DNA of 64,000 bases, from contig NZ_MULI01000037.1 in the NCBI RefSeq assembly GCF_002939385.1, positions 1 to 64,000 of the forward strand. Direction: 5' to 3'. A model generated the notes under the pieces. That model saw only the letters and a program-made list of their open reading frames with translations, was not told the DNA's origin and ran no database searches. The position numbers were made by a program, and so were the translations under genes. The DNA comes from Streptomyces sp. MH60. GTDB lineage: Bacteria; Actinomycetota; Actinomycetes; Streptomycetales; Streptomycetaceae. The first letter of the stretch is position 1. Each line of letters opens with the position of its first letter. This document shows, piece after piece, positions 46,988 through 54,058 of the stretch.

Positions 46988-47392
46988 ATGGCCCGACACG
47001 CGTCCCCCCGCACCCCGCACGCCCAGCGCGCCCTGGTCGCCCTCGCGACCGCCGGGGCCGCCCTGGCGGCCGGAGCGGCGACGGCTTCCGCGGACAGCGG
47101 CGAGACGATCGCCGGCCTGGCCCACACCCGCCCCACCTCGCTGGGCAACATCGACCCGCAGGCGGGCGTCCAGGCGGTGACCGGCATTGTCGGCTATGTC
47201 ACCGGCCCGGTCGCCGACCTCAAGCCGAACCCGCTGGCCGGCACCGGAGTCGACCCGCTGGACAACGGCGTCGGCACCAAGGTCGCCGACTTCCAGCCGC
47301 TGACCTCGACGGCCCTGACCGGCCCGGTCGCCCAGGCCCAGTCCCTCGGGTCCGTGCCGGTGGTGGGGCAGGCGACGGAGGCGCTGCGCTGA
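46988..47392 (+). CDS. Small secreted protein
   Basis: The 134-residue protein has an N-terminal signal sequence (MARHASPRTPHAQRALVALA, Ala-rich core, likely cleavage after ATASA). The mature part has a conserved-looking LGNIDPQAGVQAVTGIVGY and ends at GQATEALR. GAGGTGG precedes the ATG. No catalytic motif is present. Its build resembles the secreted protein at 40672-41040, with short Gly/Pro/Val-rich mature parts. Function unknown. Confidence 0.78.
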   Translation: MARHASPRTPHAQRALVALATAGAALAAGAATASADSGETIAGLAHTRPTSLGNIDPQAGVQAVTGIVGYVTGPVADLKPNPLAGTGVDPLDNGVGTKVADFQPLTSTALTGPVAQAQSLGSVPVVGQATEALR

Positions 47393-47409
47393 CGCACTCC
47401 GCGCACGCC

Positions 47410-47443
47410 GGGCCGCGATTCTCCGATGGGGAGGTCGCGGCCC
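47410..47443 (+). terminator. Terminator hairpin after a secreted-protein gene
   Basis: A perfect 9-bp stem (GGGCCGCGA and TCGCGGCCC) with a 16-nt loop lies 17 bp after the stop and is followed by TTCCGTT. Confidence 0.7.
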
Positions 47444-47462
47444 TTCCGTTGACGCGGGTGGT

Positions 47463-47654
47463 TCAGGCCGTCCGGCCGAGGTGGGTCATCAGGACGCGAA
47501 CGACGTCATGGTGGATGACGTACAGAACTCGGTACTCATCGATGCGCAGTCGTCGGACGTCGGTCGATCCGTACGGAACCGAACCGAGCAGGGCGGCCAC
47601 GCGCCCGCGGTCGATCCGCCGTGGACGGTATCGCGTGGTCTGCCCGAGCCTTCG
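47463..47654 (-). pseudogene. RelE/ParE-type toxin remnant
   Basis: The minus-strand frame encodes about 63 residues ending YGSTDVRRLRIDEYRVLYVI and VRVLMTHLGRTA. This is the C-terminal core of RelE-type toxins (the YRVLYxI strand and closing HLGR). Full members have about 85-90 residues, and an in-frame stop at 47655-47657 removes the expected N-terminal helices. No intact antitoxin gene is beside it. It lies between a terminator and the receptor kinase gene. A short functional toxin starting at an internal GTG is possible but less likely. Confidence 0.5.
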
Positions 47655-47729
47655 TCACGCGGGATCTCCCAGGGTGGCCGTCTAATCTGTGGTGATCCAC
47701 GTTTCGCGCAGGACGTGCAAGGGGGCCGG

Positions 47730-49715
47730 GTGCACAACGACGACGGATTCAACGGGGCTGACGGCGGTTCCGTCCCGCACACCGTGATCGAGGGCCGTTA
47801 CGAGCTGCTGGAGCCCATCGGCAGCGGCGGCATGGGCGAGGTCTGGAAGGCCCACGACAGGCGGCTGCGCCGGTTCGTCGCCGTCAAGGGGCTCCTCGAC
47901 CGCAGGGCCATGACCCCGGACACGCAGAAGGCCGCGATGCAGCGGGCCCGTCGCGAGGCGGAGGCCCTCGCCAAGATCGAGCACCAGAACGTGGTGACGG
48001 TCCACGACCAGATCGAGACCGCCGACCAGGTCTGGATCGTGATGAAGCTGCTCGAAGGGCGCTCGCTGGCCGACTTGTTGAGCCGTGACGGGGTGCTCGG
48101 CGTGCCCAGGGCCGCGGCCATCGGTCTCGGGATGGCCCAGGGCCTGCGGGCGGTCCACGAGGCGTCGGTCCTGCACCGCGACGTCAAGCCGGGCAACGTA
48201 CTGGTGCGGGACAGCGGCCAGGTGGTTCTGGTGGACTTCGGCATCGCCACCTTCGCGGGCGCGGACCGCGTCACCAGGTACGGCGGGGTCATCGGCACAC
48301 CCCCCTACCTGGCGCCCGAACTCTTCGCCCCGGCCTCCCCCGGTCCCACGTCCGCCTCCGACCTGTGGGCCTTGGGCGTCACCTTGTACGAGATGGTCGA
48401 GGGACGGCTGCCCTTCGGGGGCAACGAGGTCTGGGAGGTGCAGGCCAGCATCCAGCAGTCGCCCGACCCCGTTCTCCGGTACGCGGGACCCCTCGGCCCC
48501 GTCATCCAGGGGTTGTTGGCCACGGACCCGGACAGGCGCCTGGACGCGGCCTCGACGGAGGCGATGCTCCAGGAAGTCCTCGCGGACCCGGGCGCGCCGG
48601 CCCCCGCCCGGGGCGCCACACCCCCACACCCGCCCACGGCCCGGCCCGCGCCGCCCGTCTCACGGCCCACGCCGACGGTGGCCGCACCGGCGCCTGCCGC
48701 GCCTTCCGCCGAAGGCGTCCCTTCCGAAGCCCTCCGTTCCGAGTCGTCACCGGCGGCGTCGCGCGGCGGCCGCGGCCGGTTCCGGGGCTGGAAGGTGGCG
48801 GCGGCCGCGGCGTGTGTCGCCCTGCTGGCCGGGGGAGGCTGGCTCGTCTCGCAGGGTGTCTCCGGGGGCAAGCAGGACGACGCCTCCGGGCAACAGGGCG
48901 GAGGCGCCGCCGGGGGTGACGCCGAGAAGGCGTGGGAGCAGTGGAAGAGCGCCAGGAAAAGGCTGACGATCGGTGCCAAGGAGGATCAGCCCGGACTGAG
49001 CTTCTACGACAAGGGCACCGGAGTGTGGAGCGGGTTCGACATCGACATCGCCTACGCCCTCGCCCATGAACTGGGTTACGGCAAGGAACAGGTGGACTTC
49101 TACGGGGTGACCACGGCCAACCGGGCGAGCAAGCTGAAGAACGGGGAAGTGGATCTGGTCATCGCCTCGTACAGCATGACGCCCGCCCGGGAGAAGCGGG
49201 ACGGCATCAACTTCGTCGGCCCGTACTACAAGGCGGGCAGCAGCCTCCTCGTGCGCAAGAACTCCGCGAAGTACGACCTCGATGAAACCGTCGACGTGAA
49301 GAGGAACCAAGTCGAGGTGTGCACGGCGCGGGACTCCACGTACGCGGACCGGTTGAAGGAGGACGGATACACCACGGGGAAGTGGCAGCCCGACACCTAC
49401 AAGGAGTGCGTGGAGAGACTGCTGGACAAGCGTTCAAGCGTGTACGCGGTCGCCTCGGACGACGTCCTTCTCGCCGGGTACGCCCAGAACGATCCGGCGC
49501 ATCTGAAATTGCTGCCCAGCGGCGCGGGCACGGAGCCCTACGGGGTGGCGATGCGGCAGGACGACCCTCTCCTGAAGAGCAAGGTCTGCTCGGGGCTCCG
49601 GGAGATCCTGGCCGGCAAGGAGTGGTCGGAGATGTACATGAAGGACCTGTCCCCGCTGACGGGACGGAAGACCGCGCCGAGCAAACCGGAGCTGAGGCCG
49701 TGCTCGGTCGAGTGA
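47730..49715 (+). CDS. Receptor-type Ser/Thr protein kinase with extracellular solute-binding domain
   Basis: The 661-residue protein starts at GTG 47730 after AAGGGGG. Residues about 18-275 are a complete Hanks kinase: IGSGGMGEVWKAHD (Gly loop), VAVKGLLD (Lys), LHRDVKPGNVLV (catalytic loop), VDFGIATF (metal) and PPYLAPE. A Pro/Ala-rich juxtamembrane stretch (about 290-350) leads to one helix (AAAACVALLAGGGWLVSQGV). The last 250 residues are an extracellular SBP_bac_3 domain (RLTIGAKEDQPGLSFYDKGT, GFDIDIAYALAHELGYG, LVIASYSMTPARE, VGPYYKAGSSLLV), as in glutamate/polar amino-acid binding proteins. Binding of a small molecule outside probably sets kinase activity inside. Confidence 0.92.
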   Translation: MHNDDGFNGADGGSVPHTVIEGRYELLEPIGSGGMGEVWKAHDRRLRRFVAVKGLLDRRAMTPDTQKAAMQRARREAEALAKIEHQNVVTVHDQIETADQVWIVMKLLEGRSLADLLSRDGVLGVPRAAAIGLGMAQGLRAVHEASVLHRDVKPGNVLVRDSGQVVLVDFGIATFAGADRVTRYGGVIGTPPYLAPELFAPASPGPTSASDLWALGVTLYEMVEGRLPFGGNEVWEVQASIQQSPDPVLRYAGPLGPVIQGLLATDPDRRLDAASTEAMLQEVLADPGAPAPARGATPPHPPTARPAPPVSRPTPTVAAPAPAAPSAEGVPSEALRSESSPAASRGGRGRFRGWKVAAAAACVALLAGGGWLVSQGVSGGKQDDASGQQGGGAAGGDAEKAWEQWKSARKRLTIGAKEDQPGLSFYDKGTGVWSGFDIDIAYALAHELGYGKEQVDFYGVTTANRASKLKNGEVDLVIASYSMTPAREKRDGINFVGPYYKAGSSLLVRKNSAKYDLDETVDVKRNQVEVCTARDSTYADRLKEDGYTTGKWQPDTYKECVERLLDKRSSVYAVASDDVLLAGYAQNDPAHLKLLPSGAGTEPYGVAMRQDDPLLKSKVCSGLREILAGKEWSEMYMKDLSPLTGRKTAPSKPELRPCSVE

Positions 49716-49753
49716 GGGCCGCGGTTCCTCCGGACGGGGAGGAGCCGCGGCCC
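49716..49753 (+). terminator. Terminator hairpin after the receptor kinase gene
   Basis: A 16-bp stem (GGGCCGCGGTTCCTCC with GGAGGAGCCGCGGCCC, one G-T pair) and a 6-nt loop begins right after the stop codon. A short GTCGAC triple repeat (about 49760-49779) follows before the convergent aldehyde dehydrogenase gene. Confidence 0.88.
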
Positions 49754-49800
49754 GGTCTGCGTCGACGTCGACGTCGACGTTGAGTGAAGGTGCAAGTCGG

Positions 49801-50694
49801 TCAGTACGACGAACCCGACGCGCCCAGCGCGCCCGTCGGGTGCCAGACCGTCTTGGTCTCCAGGAACGCCGTCATGCGGTCGGTGCCCGGGGTCGCCGAC
49901 CAGTCGGCGTTGTCCACAGGCTGTGGACGCAGGACGCGCTTCAGGTTGTCCGCCGCCGCGATCTCCAGCTCCTTAGCCAGCGTCTCGTCGGCGCCCGCGA
50001 GGTCGATCGCGTTGACGTCCTGGTGGGCGGCGAGCGGGGCGGCGATCTCGGCCGTACGGCCGGAGAGGATGTTGACCACGCCGCCGGGGAGGTCGGAGGT
50101 GGCCAGGACCTCGCCCAGGGAGAGGGCGGGCAGGGGGGACTGCTCCGACGCCACCACGACCGCCGTGTTGCCGGTCGCGATGACCGGGGCGATCACGGAG
50201 ACCAGGCCCAGGAAGGACGACTCCTGCGGGGCCAGGACGGCGACGACGCCGGTCGGCTCCGGGGAGGAGAGGTTGAAGAAGGGGCCCGCGACCGGGTTGC
50301 CGCCGCCGACCACCTGGGCGATCTTGTCGGTCCAGCCCGCGTACCAGACCCAGCGGTCGATCGCGGCGTCCACCTGCGCCGCCGCCTTCGACTTCGACAG
50401 GCCCTCCGCGTCGGCGACCTCCGCGACGTACTGGTCGCGGCGGCCCTCCAGCATCTCCGCGACGCGGTAGAGGATCTGGCCGCGGTTGTACGCCGTCGCG
50501 CCGGACCAGCCGCCGAACGCCTTGCGCGCGGCGACCACCGCGTCACGGGCGTCCTTGCGGGAGGAGAGGGGGGCGTTCGCCAGCCACTTGCCCTTTGCGT
50601 CGGTCACCTCGTACACCCGGCCGCTCTCGGAACGCGGGAACTTCCCGCCGACGTACAGCTTGTAGGTCTTCAGGACACTGAGTCGCTCAGACAT
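49801..50694 (-). CDS. Truncated aldehyde dehydrogenase-like protein without catalytic Cys domain
   Basis: The 297-residue protein corresponds to the coenzyme-binding part of the aldehyde dehydrogenase fold (KTYKLYVGGKFPRSESGRVY, GVVAVLAPQESSFLGLVSVI, VIATGNTAVVVASEQSPLPA, SDLPGGVVNILSG). It ends before the catalytic Cys and Glu region, so it cannot be a normal dehydrogenase. Its start overlaps the stop of the complete dehydrogenase gene upstream by 8 bp. A full domain followed by a shorter Cys-less one is the plan of the two-domain ALDH16 family, here split into two proteins. It is the last gene of the deoC operon. A structural subunit is the likely role. Confidence 0.82.
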   Translation of the reverse strand: MSERLSVLKTYKLYVGGKFPRSESGRVYEVTDAKGKWLANAPLSSRKDARDAVVAARKAFGGWSGATAYNRGQILYRVAEMLEGRRDQYVAEVADAEGLSKSKAAAQVDAAIDRWVWYAGWTDKIAQVVGGGNPVAGPFFNLSSPEPTGVVAVLAPQESSFLGLVSVIAPVIATGNTAVVVASEQSPLPALSLGEVLATSDLPGGVVNILSGRTAEIAAPLAAHQDVNAIDLAGADETLAKELEIAAADNLKRVLRPQPVDNADWSATPGTDRMTAFLETKTVWHPTGALGASGSSY

Positions 50695-52141
50695 CGAGGT
50701 ATGCCTCCAGGCCGTGGCGGCCGCCCTCGCGGCCGAAGCCCGACTCCTTGTAGCCGCCGAACGGCGACGTCGGGTCGAACTTGTTGAACGTGTTGGACCA
50801 GATCACGCCCGCGCGGAGCTTGTTCGCGACCGCCAGGATGCGCGAGCCCTTCTCCGTCCAGATGCCCGCCGACAGGCCGTACGGGGTGTTGTTGGCCTTG
50901 GCGACCGCCTCGTCCGGGGTGCGGAAGGTGAGGACGGACAGGACCGGGCCGAAGATCTCGTCGCGGGCGACCGTGTGCGCCTGGGTGACGTTGGTGAAGA
51001 GCGTCGGGGCGAACCAGTAGCCGGAGGAGGGGAGTTCGCAGGCCGGGGACCAGCGTTCGGCGCCCTCCGCCTCGCCCTGGTCGGCGAGGGCGGTGATACG
51101 GGCCAGCTGCTCGGCGGAGTTGATCGCGCCGATGTCCGTGTTCTTGTCCAGGGGGTCGCCCAGGCGGAGGGTGGTGAGCCGCCGCTTCAGGGAGTCGAGC
51201 AGCTCGTCGTGGATCGACTCCTGCACCAGGAGGCGGGAGCCCGCGCAGCAGACCTGGCCCTGGTTGAAGAAGATGCCGTTGACGATGCCCTCGACGGCCT
51301 GGTCGATCGGGGCGTCGTCGAAGACGATGTTGGCGCCCTTGCCGCCCAGCTCCAGGGTGAGCTTCTTGCGGGTGCCCGCGACCGTGCGCGCGATCTGCTT
51401 GCCGACGGCCGTGGAGCCGGTGAAGGCGACCTTGTTCACGTCGGGGTGGGCGGTCAGCGCCGCTCCGGCACGGCCGTCGCCGGTGATGATGTTGACGACG
51501 CCCTTGGGCAGCCCGGCCTGGCGGCAGATGTCCGCGAAGAACAGGGCGGACAGGGGGGTCGTCTCGGCGGGCTTCAGCACCACCGTGTTGCCGGTGGCGA
51601 GCGCCGGGGCGATCTTCCACGCCAGCATCAGGAGCGGGAAGTTCCAGGGGATGACCTGGCCCGCCACGCCCAGGGGGCGGGGGGCCGTGCCGTACCCGGC
51701 GTGGTCGAGCTTGTCGGCCCAGCCCGCGTAGTAGAAGAAGTGCGCCGCCACCAGGGGGAGGTCCGCGTCCCGGGTCTCCCGGATCGGCTTGCCGTTGTCC
51801 AGGGTCTCCAGGACGGCCAGCTCGCGGCTGCGTTCCTGGATGATGCGGGCGATGCGGAAGAGGTACTTCGCGCGCTCCGCGCCGGGCAGCGCCGACCACT
51901 TCTCGAAGGCCTTGCGGGCGGCCTTCACGGCGCGGTCGACGTCCGCCTCGCCGGCCTCGGCGACCTCGGAGAGGACCTCTTCGGTGGCGGGGGAGACGGT
52001 CTTGAAGACCTTGCCGTCGGCCGCCTCGGTGAACTCACCGTCGATGAACAGGCCGTAGGAGGGGGCGATGTCGACGACCGCGCGGGACTCGGGCGCCGGG
52101 GCGTACTCGAACGCGGATGAGGGTGCGGGTGCGGGTGCCAT
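50687..52141 (-). CDS. Aldehyde dehydrogenase (catalytic)
   Basis: The 484-residue NAD(P)-dependent aldehyde dehydrogenase has VIPWNFPLLMLAWKIAPALA (substrate Asn), KPAETTPLSALF, FTGSTAVGKQIA, LELGGKGANIVFDD (catalytic Glu) and NQGQVCCAGSRLLV (catalytic Cys). It lies 5 bp after deoC and overlaps the truncated partner gene. Since deoC releases acetaldehyde, oxidation of acetaldehyde to acetate is the likely role of the pair; this is inference from the operon. Expression should follow the operator upstream of deoC. Confidence 0.92.
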   Translation of the reverse strand: MAPAPAPSSAFEYAPAPESRAVVDIAPSYGLFIDGEFTEAADGKVFKTVSPATEEVLSEVAEAGEADVDRAVKAARKAFEKWSALPGAERAKYLFRIARIIQERSRELAVLETLDNGKPIRETRDADLPLVAAHFFYYAGWADKLDHAGYGTAPRPLGVAGQVIPWNFPLLMLAWKIAPALATGNTVVLKPAETTPLSALFFADICRQAGLPKGVVNIITGDGRAGAALTAHPDVNKVAFTGSTAVGKQIARTVAGTRKKLTLELGGKGANIVFDDAPIDQAVEGIVNGIFFNQGQVCCAGSRLLVQESIHDELLDSLKRRLTTLRLGDPLDKNTDIGAINSAEQLARITALADQGEAEGAERWSPACELPSSGYWFAPTLFTNVTQAHTVARDEIFGPVLSVLTFRTPDEAVAKANNTPYGLSAGIWTEKGSRILAVANKLRAGVIWSNTFNKFDPTSPFGGYKESGFGREGGRHGLEAYLDV

Positions 52142-52146
52142 GGTGA

Positions 52147-53148
52147 TCAGTCCACCGTCACGTAGTCGGGGCCGGAGTAACGGCCTGTGGCCAGCTTCTG
52201 GCGCTGCATCAGCAGGTCGTTCAGCAGCGAGGAGGCGCCGAAGCGGAACCAGTGGTGGTCCAGCCAGTCCTCGCCCGCCGTCTCGTTGACCAGGACCAGG
52301 AACTTGATCGCGTCCTTCGCGGTGCGGATGCCGCCGGCCGGCTTCACGCCCACCTGGACGCCGGTCTGGGCGCGGAAGTCGCGGACCGCCTCCAGCATCA
52401 GGAGGGTGTTGGCGGGCGTGGCGTTGACCGCGACCTTGCCGGTGGACGTCTTGATGAAGTCCGCCCCGGCCAGCATGCCGAGCCAGCTCGCGCGACGGAT
52501 GTTGTCGTACGTCGACAGCTCGCCGGTCTCGAAGATGACCTTCAGGCGGGCGGCCGTACCGCAGGCCTCGCGTACGGCGGTGATCTCGTCGTACACCTTC
52601 ATGTACTGCCCGGCGAGGAACGCGCCGCGGTCGATGACCATGTCGACCTCGTCCGCGCCCGCCGCCACGGCCTCGCGCACGTCGGCCAGCTTGACGGCCA
52701 GCGAGGCGCGGCCGGCCGGGAAGGCGGTGGCGACCGAGGCGACCTTCACGCCGGAGCCGGCGACGGCTTCCCTGGCCGTGGGCACCATGTCGGGGTACAC
52801 GCAGACGGCGGCGGTGGCGGGGGCCGTGCGGTCGGTCGGGTCGGGGCGGACCGCCTTCGCGCCGAGCGCCCGGACCTTGCCCGGGGTGTCCGCGCCTTCC
52901 AGCGTCGTCAGGTCGACCATCGAGATGGCGAGGTCGAGGGCAAACGCCTTCGCGGTGGTCTTGATGGAACGGGTGCCGAGGGAGGCGGCGCGCGCCTCCA
53001 GGCCGACCGTGTCGACGCCGGGTAGTCCGTGGAGGAAGCGGCGCAGGGTGCTGTCGGACGCGGTGACGTCGGCGAATCCTTGAGCGGGTCCGTTGACGGG
53101 GCCCTGGGCGGGTCCGTCTGCGGCGGGTGCAGTGGTGGGCATGGTCAC
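52147..53148 (-). CDS. deoC: Deoxyribose-phosphate aldolase
   Basis: The 333-residue protein splits 2-deoxyribose-5-phosphate to glyceraldehyde-3-phosphate and acetaldehyde. The class I aldolase barrel shows CVYPDMVPTA, ADEVDMVIDRGAFLAGQY, LKVIFETGEL (Schiff-base region), GADFIKTSTGKVAVNATPAN with the catalytic Lys, and GVKPAGGIRTAKDAI with the second Lys. An N-terminal extension of about 70 residues is longer than in short DeoC enzymes. TATGCT (53155-53160, minus strand) lies 6 nt before GTG 53148, pointing to a leaderless start there; ATG 53142 is the alternative. The nucleoside operator lies directly upstream. Confidence 0.93.
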   Translation of the reverse strand: MTMPTTAPAADGPAQGPVNGPAQGFADVTASDSTLRRFLHGLPGVDTVGLEARAASLGTRSIKTTAKAFALDLAISMVDLTTLEGADTPGKVRALGAKAVRPDPTDRTAPATAAVCVYPDMVPTAREAVAGSGVKVASVATAFPAGRASLAVKLADVREAVAAGADEVDMVIDRGAFLAGQYMKVYDEITAVREACGTAARLKVIFETGELSTYDNIRRASWLGMLAGADFIKTSTGKVAVNATPANTLLMLEAVRDFRAQTGVQVGVKPAGGIRTAKDAIKFLVLVNETAGEDWLDHHWFRFGASSLLNDLLMQRQKLATGRYSGPDYVTVD

Positions 53149-53161
53149 CAGATGAGCATAT

Positions 53162-53173
53162 CTACGCGCGTAG
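53162..53173. promoter_or_regulatory. Perfect operator CTACGCGCGTAG before deoC
   Basis: The palindrome lies 1 bp upstream of the -10 box TATGCT of the leftward deoC operon, inside the promoter spacer. It is identical to the sites before add, the ABC operon and the purine phosphorylase gene. Confidence 0.78.
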
Positions 53174-53256
53174 CGGTCTGTACAGTCCCTCGGGCTCGTC
53201 CGATGTACCGGCACCGCATGTGAGCCTCGGGCGGCCTGTCGGGCACAATCGGCAGC

Positions 53257-53964
53257 ATGAGCACGCCGGAGCCCCAGTCATCCTCGCCGCAGCCGCCGGG
53301 TCCCGTGTCCAAGGACCGGGCCTACCGCTCGCCCGCGGGCATCTCCGGCGGCGTGCTGGTACTCGCCCTCGCGCTGTGGCTCGGCATCGACGCCCTGGTC
53401 TCGGGCGAGGGGGACACCCGCTGGAAGGCGCTCGCGGCGCTGGTCTTCCTCGTGCCGCTGGTCGCCGCGTACACCGTGCGGCCCGCCGTGTTCGCGAACG
53501 ACGACCGGCTGCGGGTGCGCAATCCGTTCCGCGTGATCGTGCTTCCCTGGGCGCGGGTCGAGTCGTTCCGGTCCGGGTACACGAACGAGGTCTTCACCGA
53601 GGGCGGCGCCAAGTTCCAGCTGTGGTCCATCCCGGTCTCGCTGCGCGGGCGCAAGAAGGCCGCGCGGCGGGAGGACCGGCGGGTCGCCGGAGCTGCCGGC
53701 GGCGGGGGCAGGCGGGGGAGTGTGCTCGGTGGCATGGGGCAGTTCGGTTCCCGGGGCGGCGGGGCCGGGGCCGCCGCGGTGGGTGCGGAGGGGCCGGTGC
53801 GGGCCGAGGCCGACAAGATCATGGACGAGCTGCGTGAGCTGTGGGAGGCGCGGAAGGATGCCGAGGGCTCGCAGGGCGGAGTGACGGTGCGGTGGGCGTA
53901 CGAGATCCTCGTGCCGGCGGTCGCCGGGGCGGTGGCGCTGGGGGTGCTGTTCGGGGTGGGGTGA
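53257..53964 (+). CDS. PH domain-like membrane protein
   Basis: The 235-residue protein has two adjacent hydrophobic segments (VLVLALALWLGIDALV and ALAALVFLVPLVAAYTV) and then a bacterial PH-like (bPH) domain (DDRLRVRNPFRVIVLPWARV, FRSGYTNEVFTEGGAKFQLW). A Gly/Arg-rich linker and a C-terminal hydrophobic segment (LVPAVAGAVALGVLFGVG) follow. It is common in actinobacteria but uncharacterised. It starts 84 bp from the divergent deoC operator. The role is unknown; membrane location is clear. Confidence 0.8.
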   Translation: MSTPEPQSSSPQPPGPVSKDRAYRSPAGISGGVLVLALALWLGIDALVSGEGDTRWKALAALVFLVPLVAAYTVRPAVFANDDRLRVRNPFRVIVLPWARVESFRSGYTNEVFTEGGAKFQLWSIPVSLRGRKKAARREDRRVAGAAGGGGRRGSVLGGMGQFGSRGGGAGAAAVGAEGPVRAEADKIMDELRELWEARKDAEGSQGGVTVRWAYEILVPAVAGAVALGVLFGVG

Positions 53965-54023
53965 CGTGGCCGGGCGGTGTGGGGTGCGGGGTCCGTGCGG
54001 GTGCGTGTTCGGTGCGCGTGGGT

Positions 54024-54058
54024 AAACCGGGGGTGCCTTTGAGGTACCCCCGGTTTTT
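54024..54058. terminator. Intrinsic terminator between convergent genes
   Basis: A 14-bp stem (AAACCGGGGGTGCC with GGTACCCCCGGTTT, one G-T pair), a 5-nt loop and a following T-run end right at the stop codon of the leftward phosphomutase gene. The matching A/T ends let it work both ways. Confidence 0.9.

Noticed and set aside
49761..49781. GTCGAC repeats as a protein-binding site
   Set aside because: The run of three self-complementary hexamers is short, lies right after a terminator and matches simple-sequence slippage.
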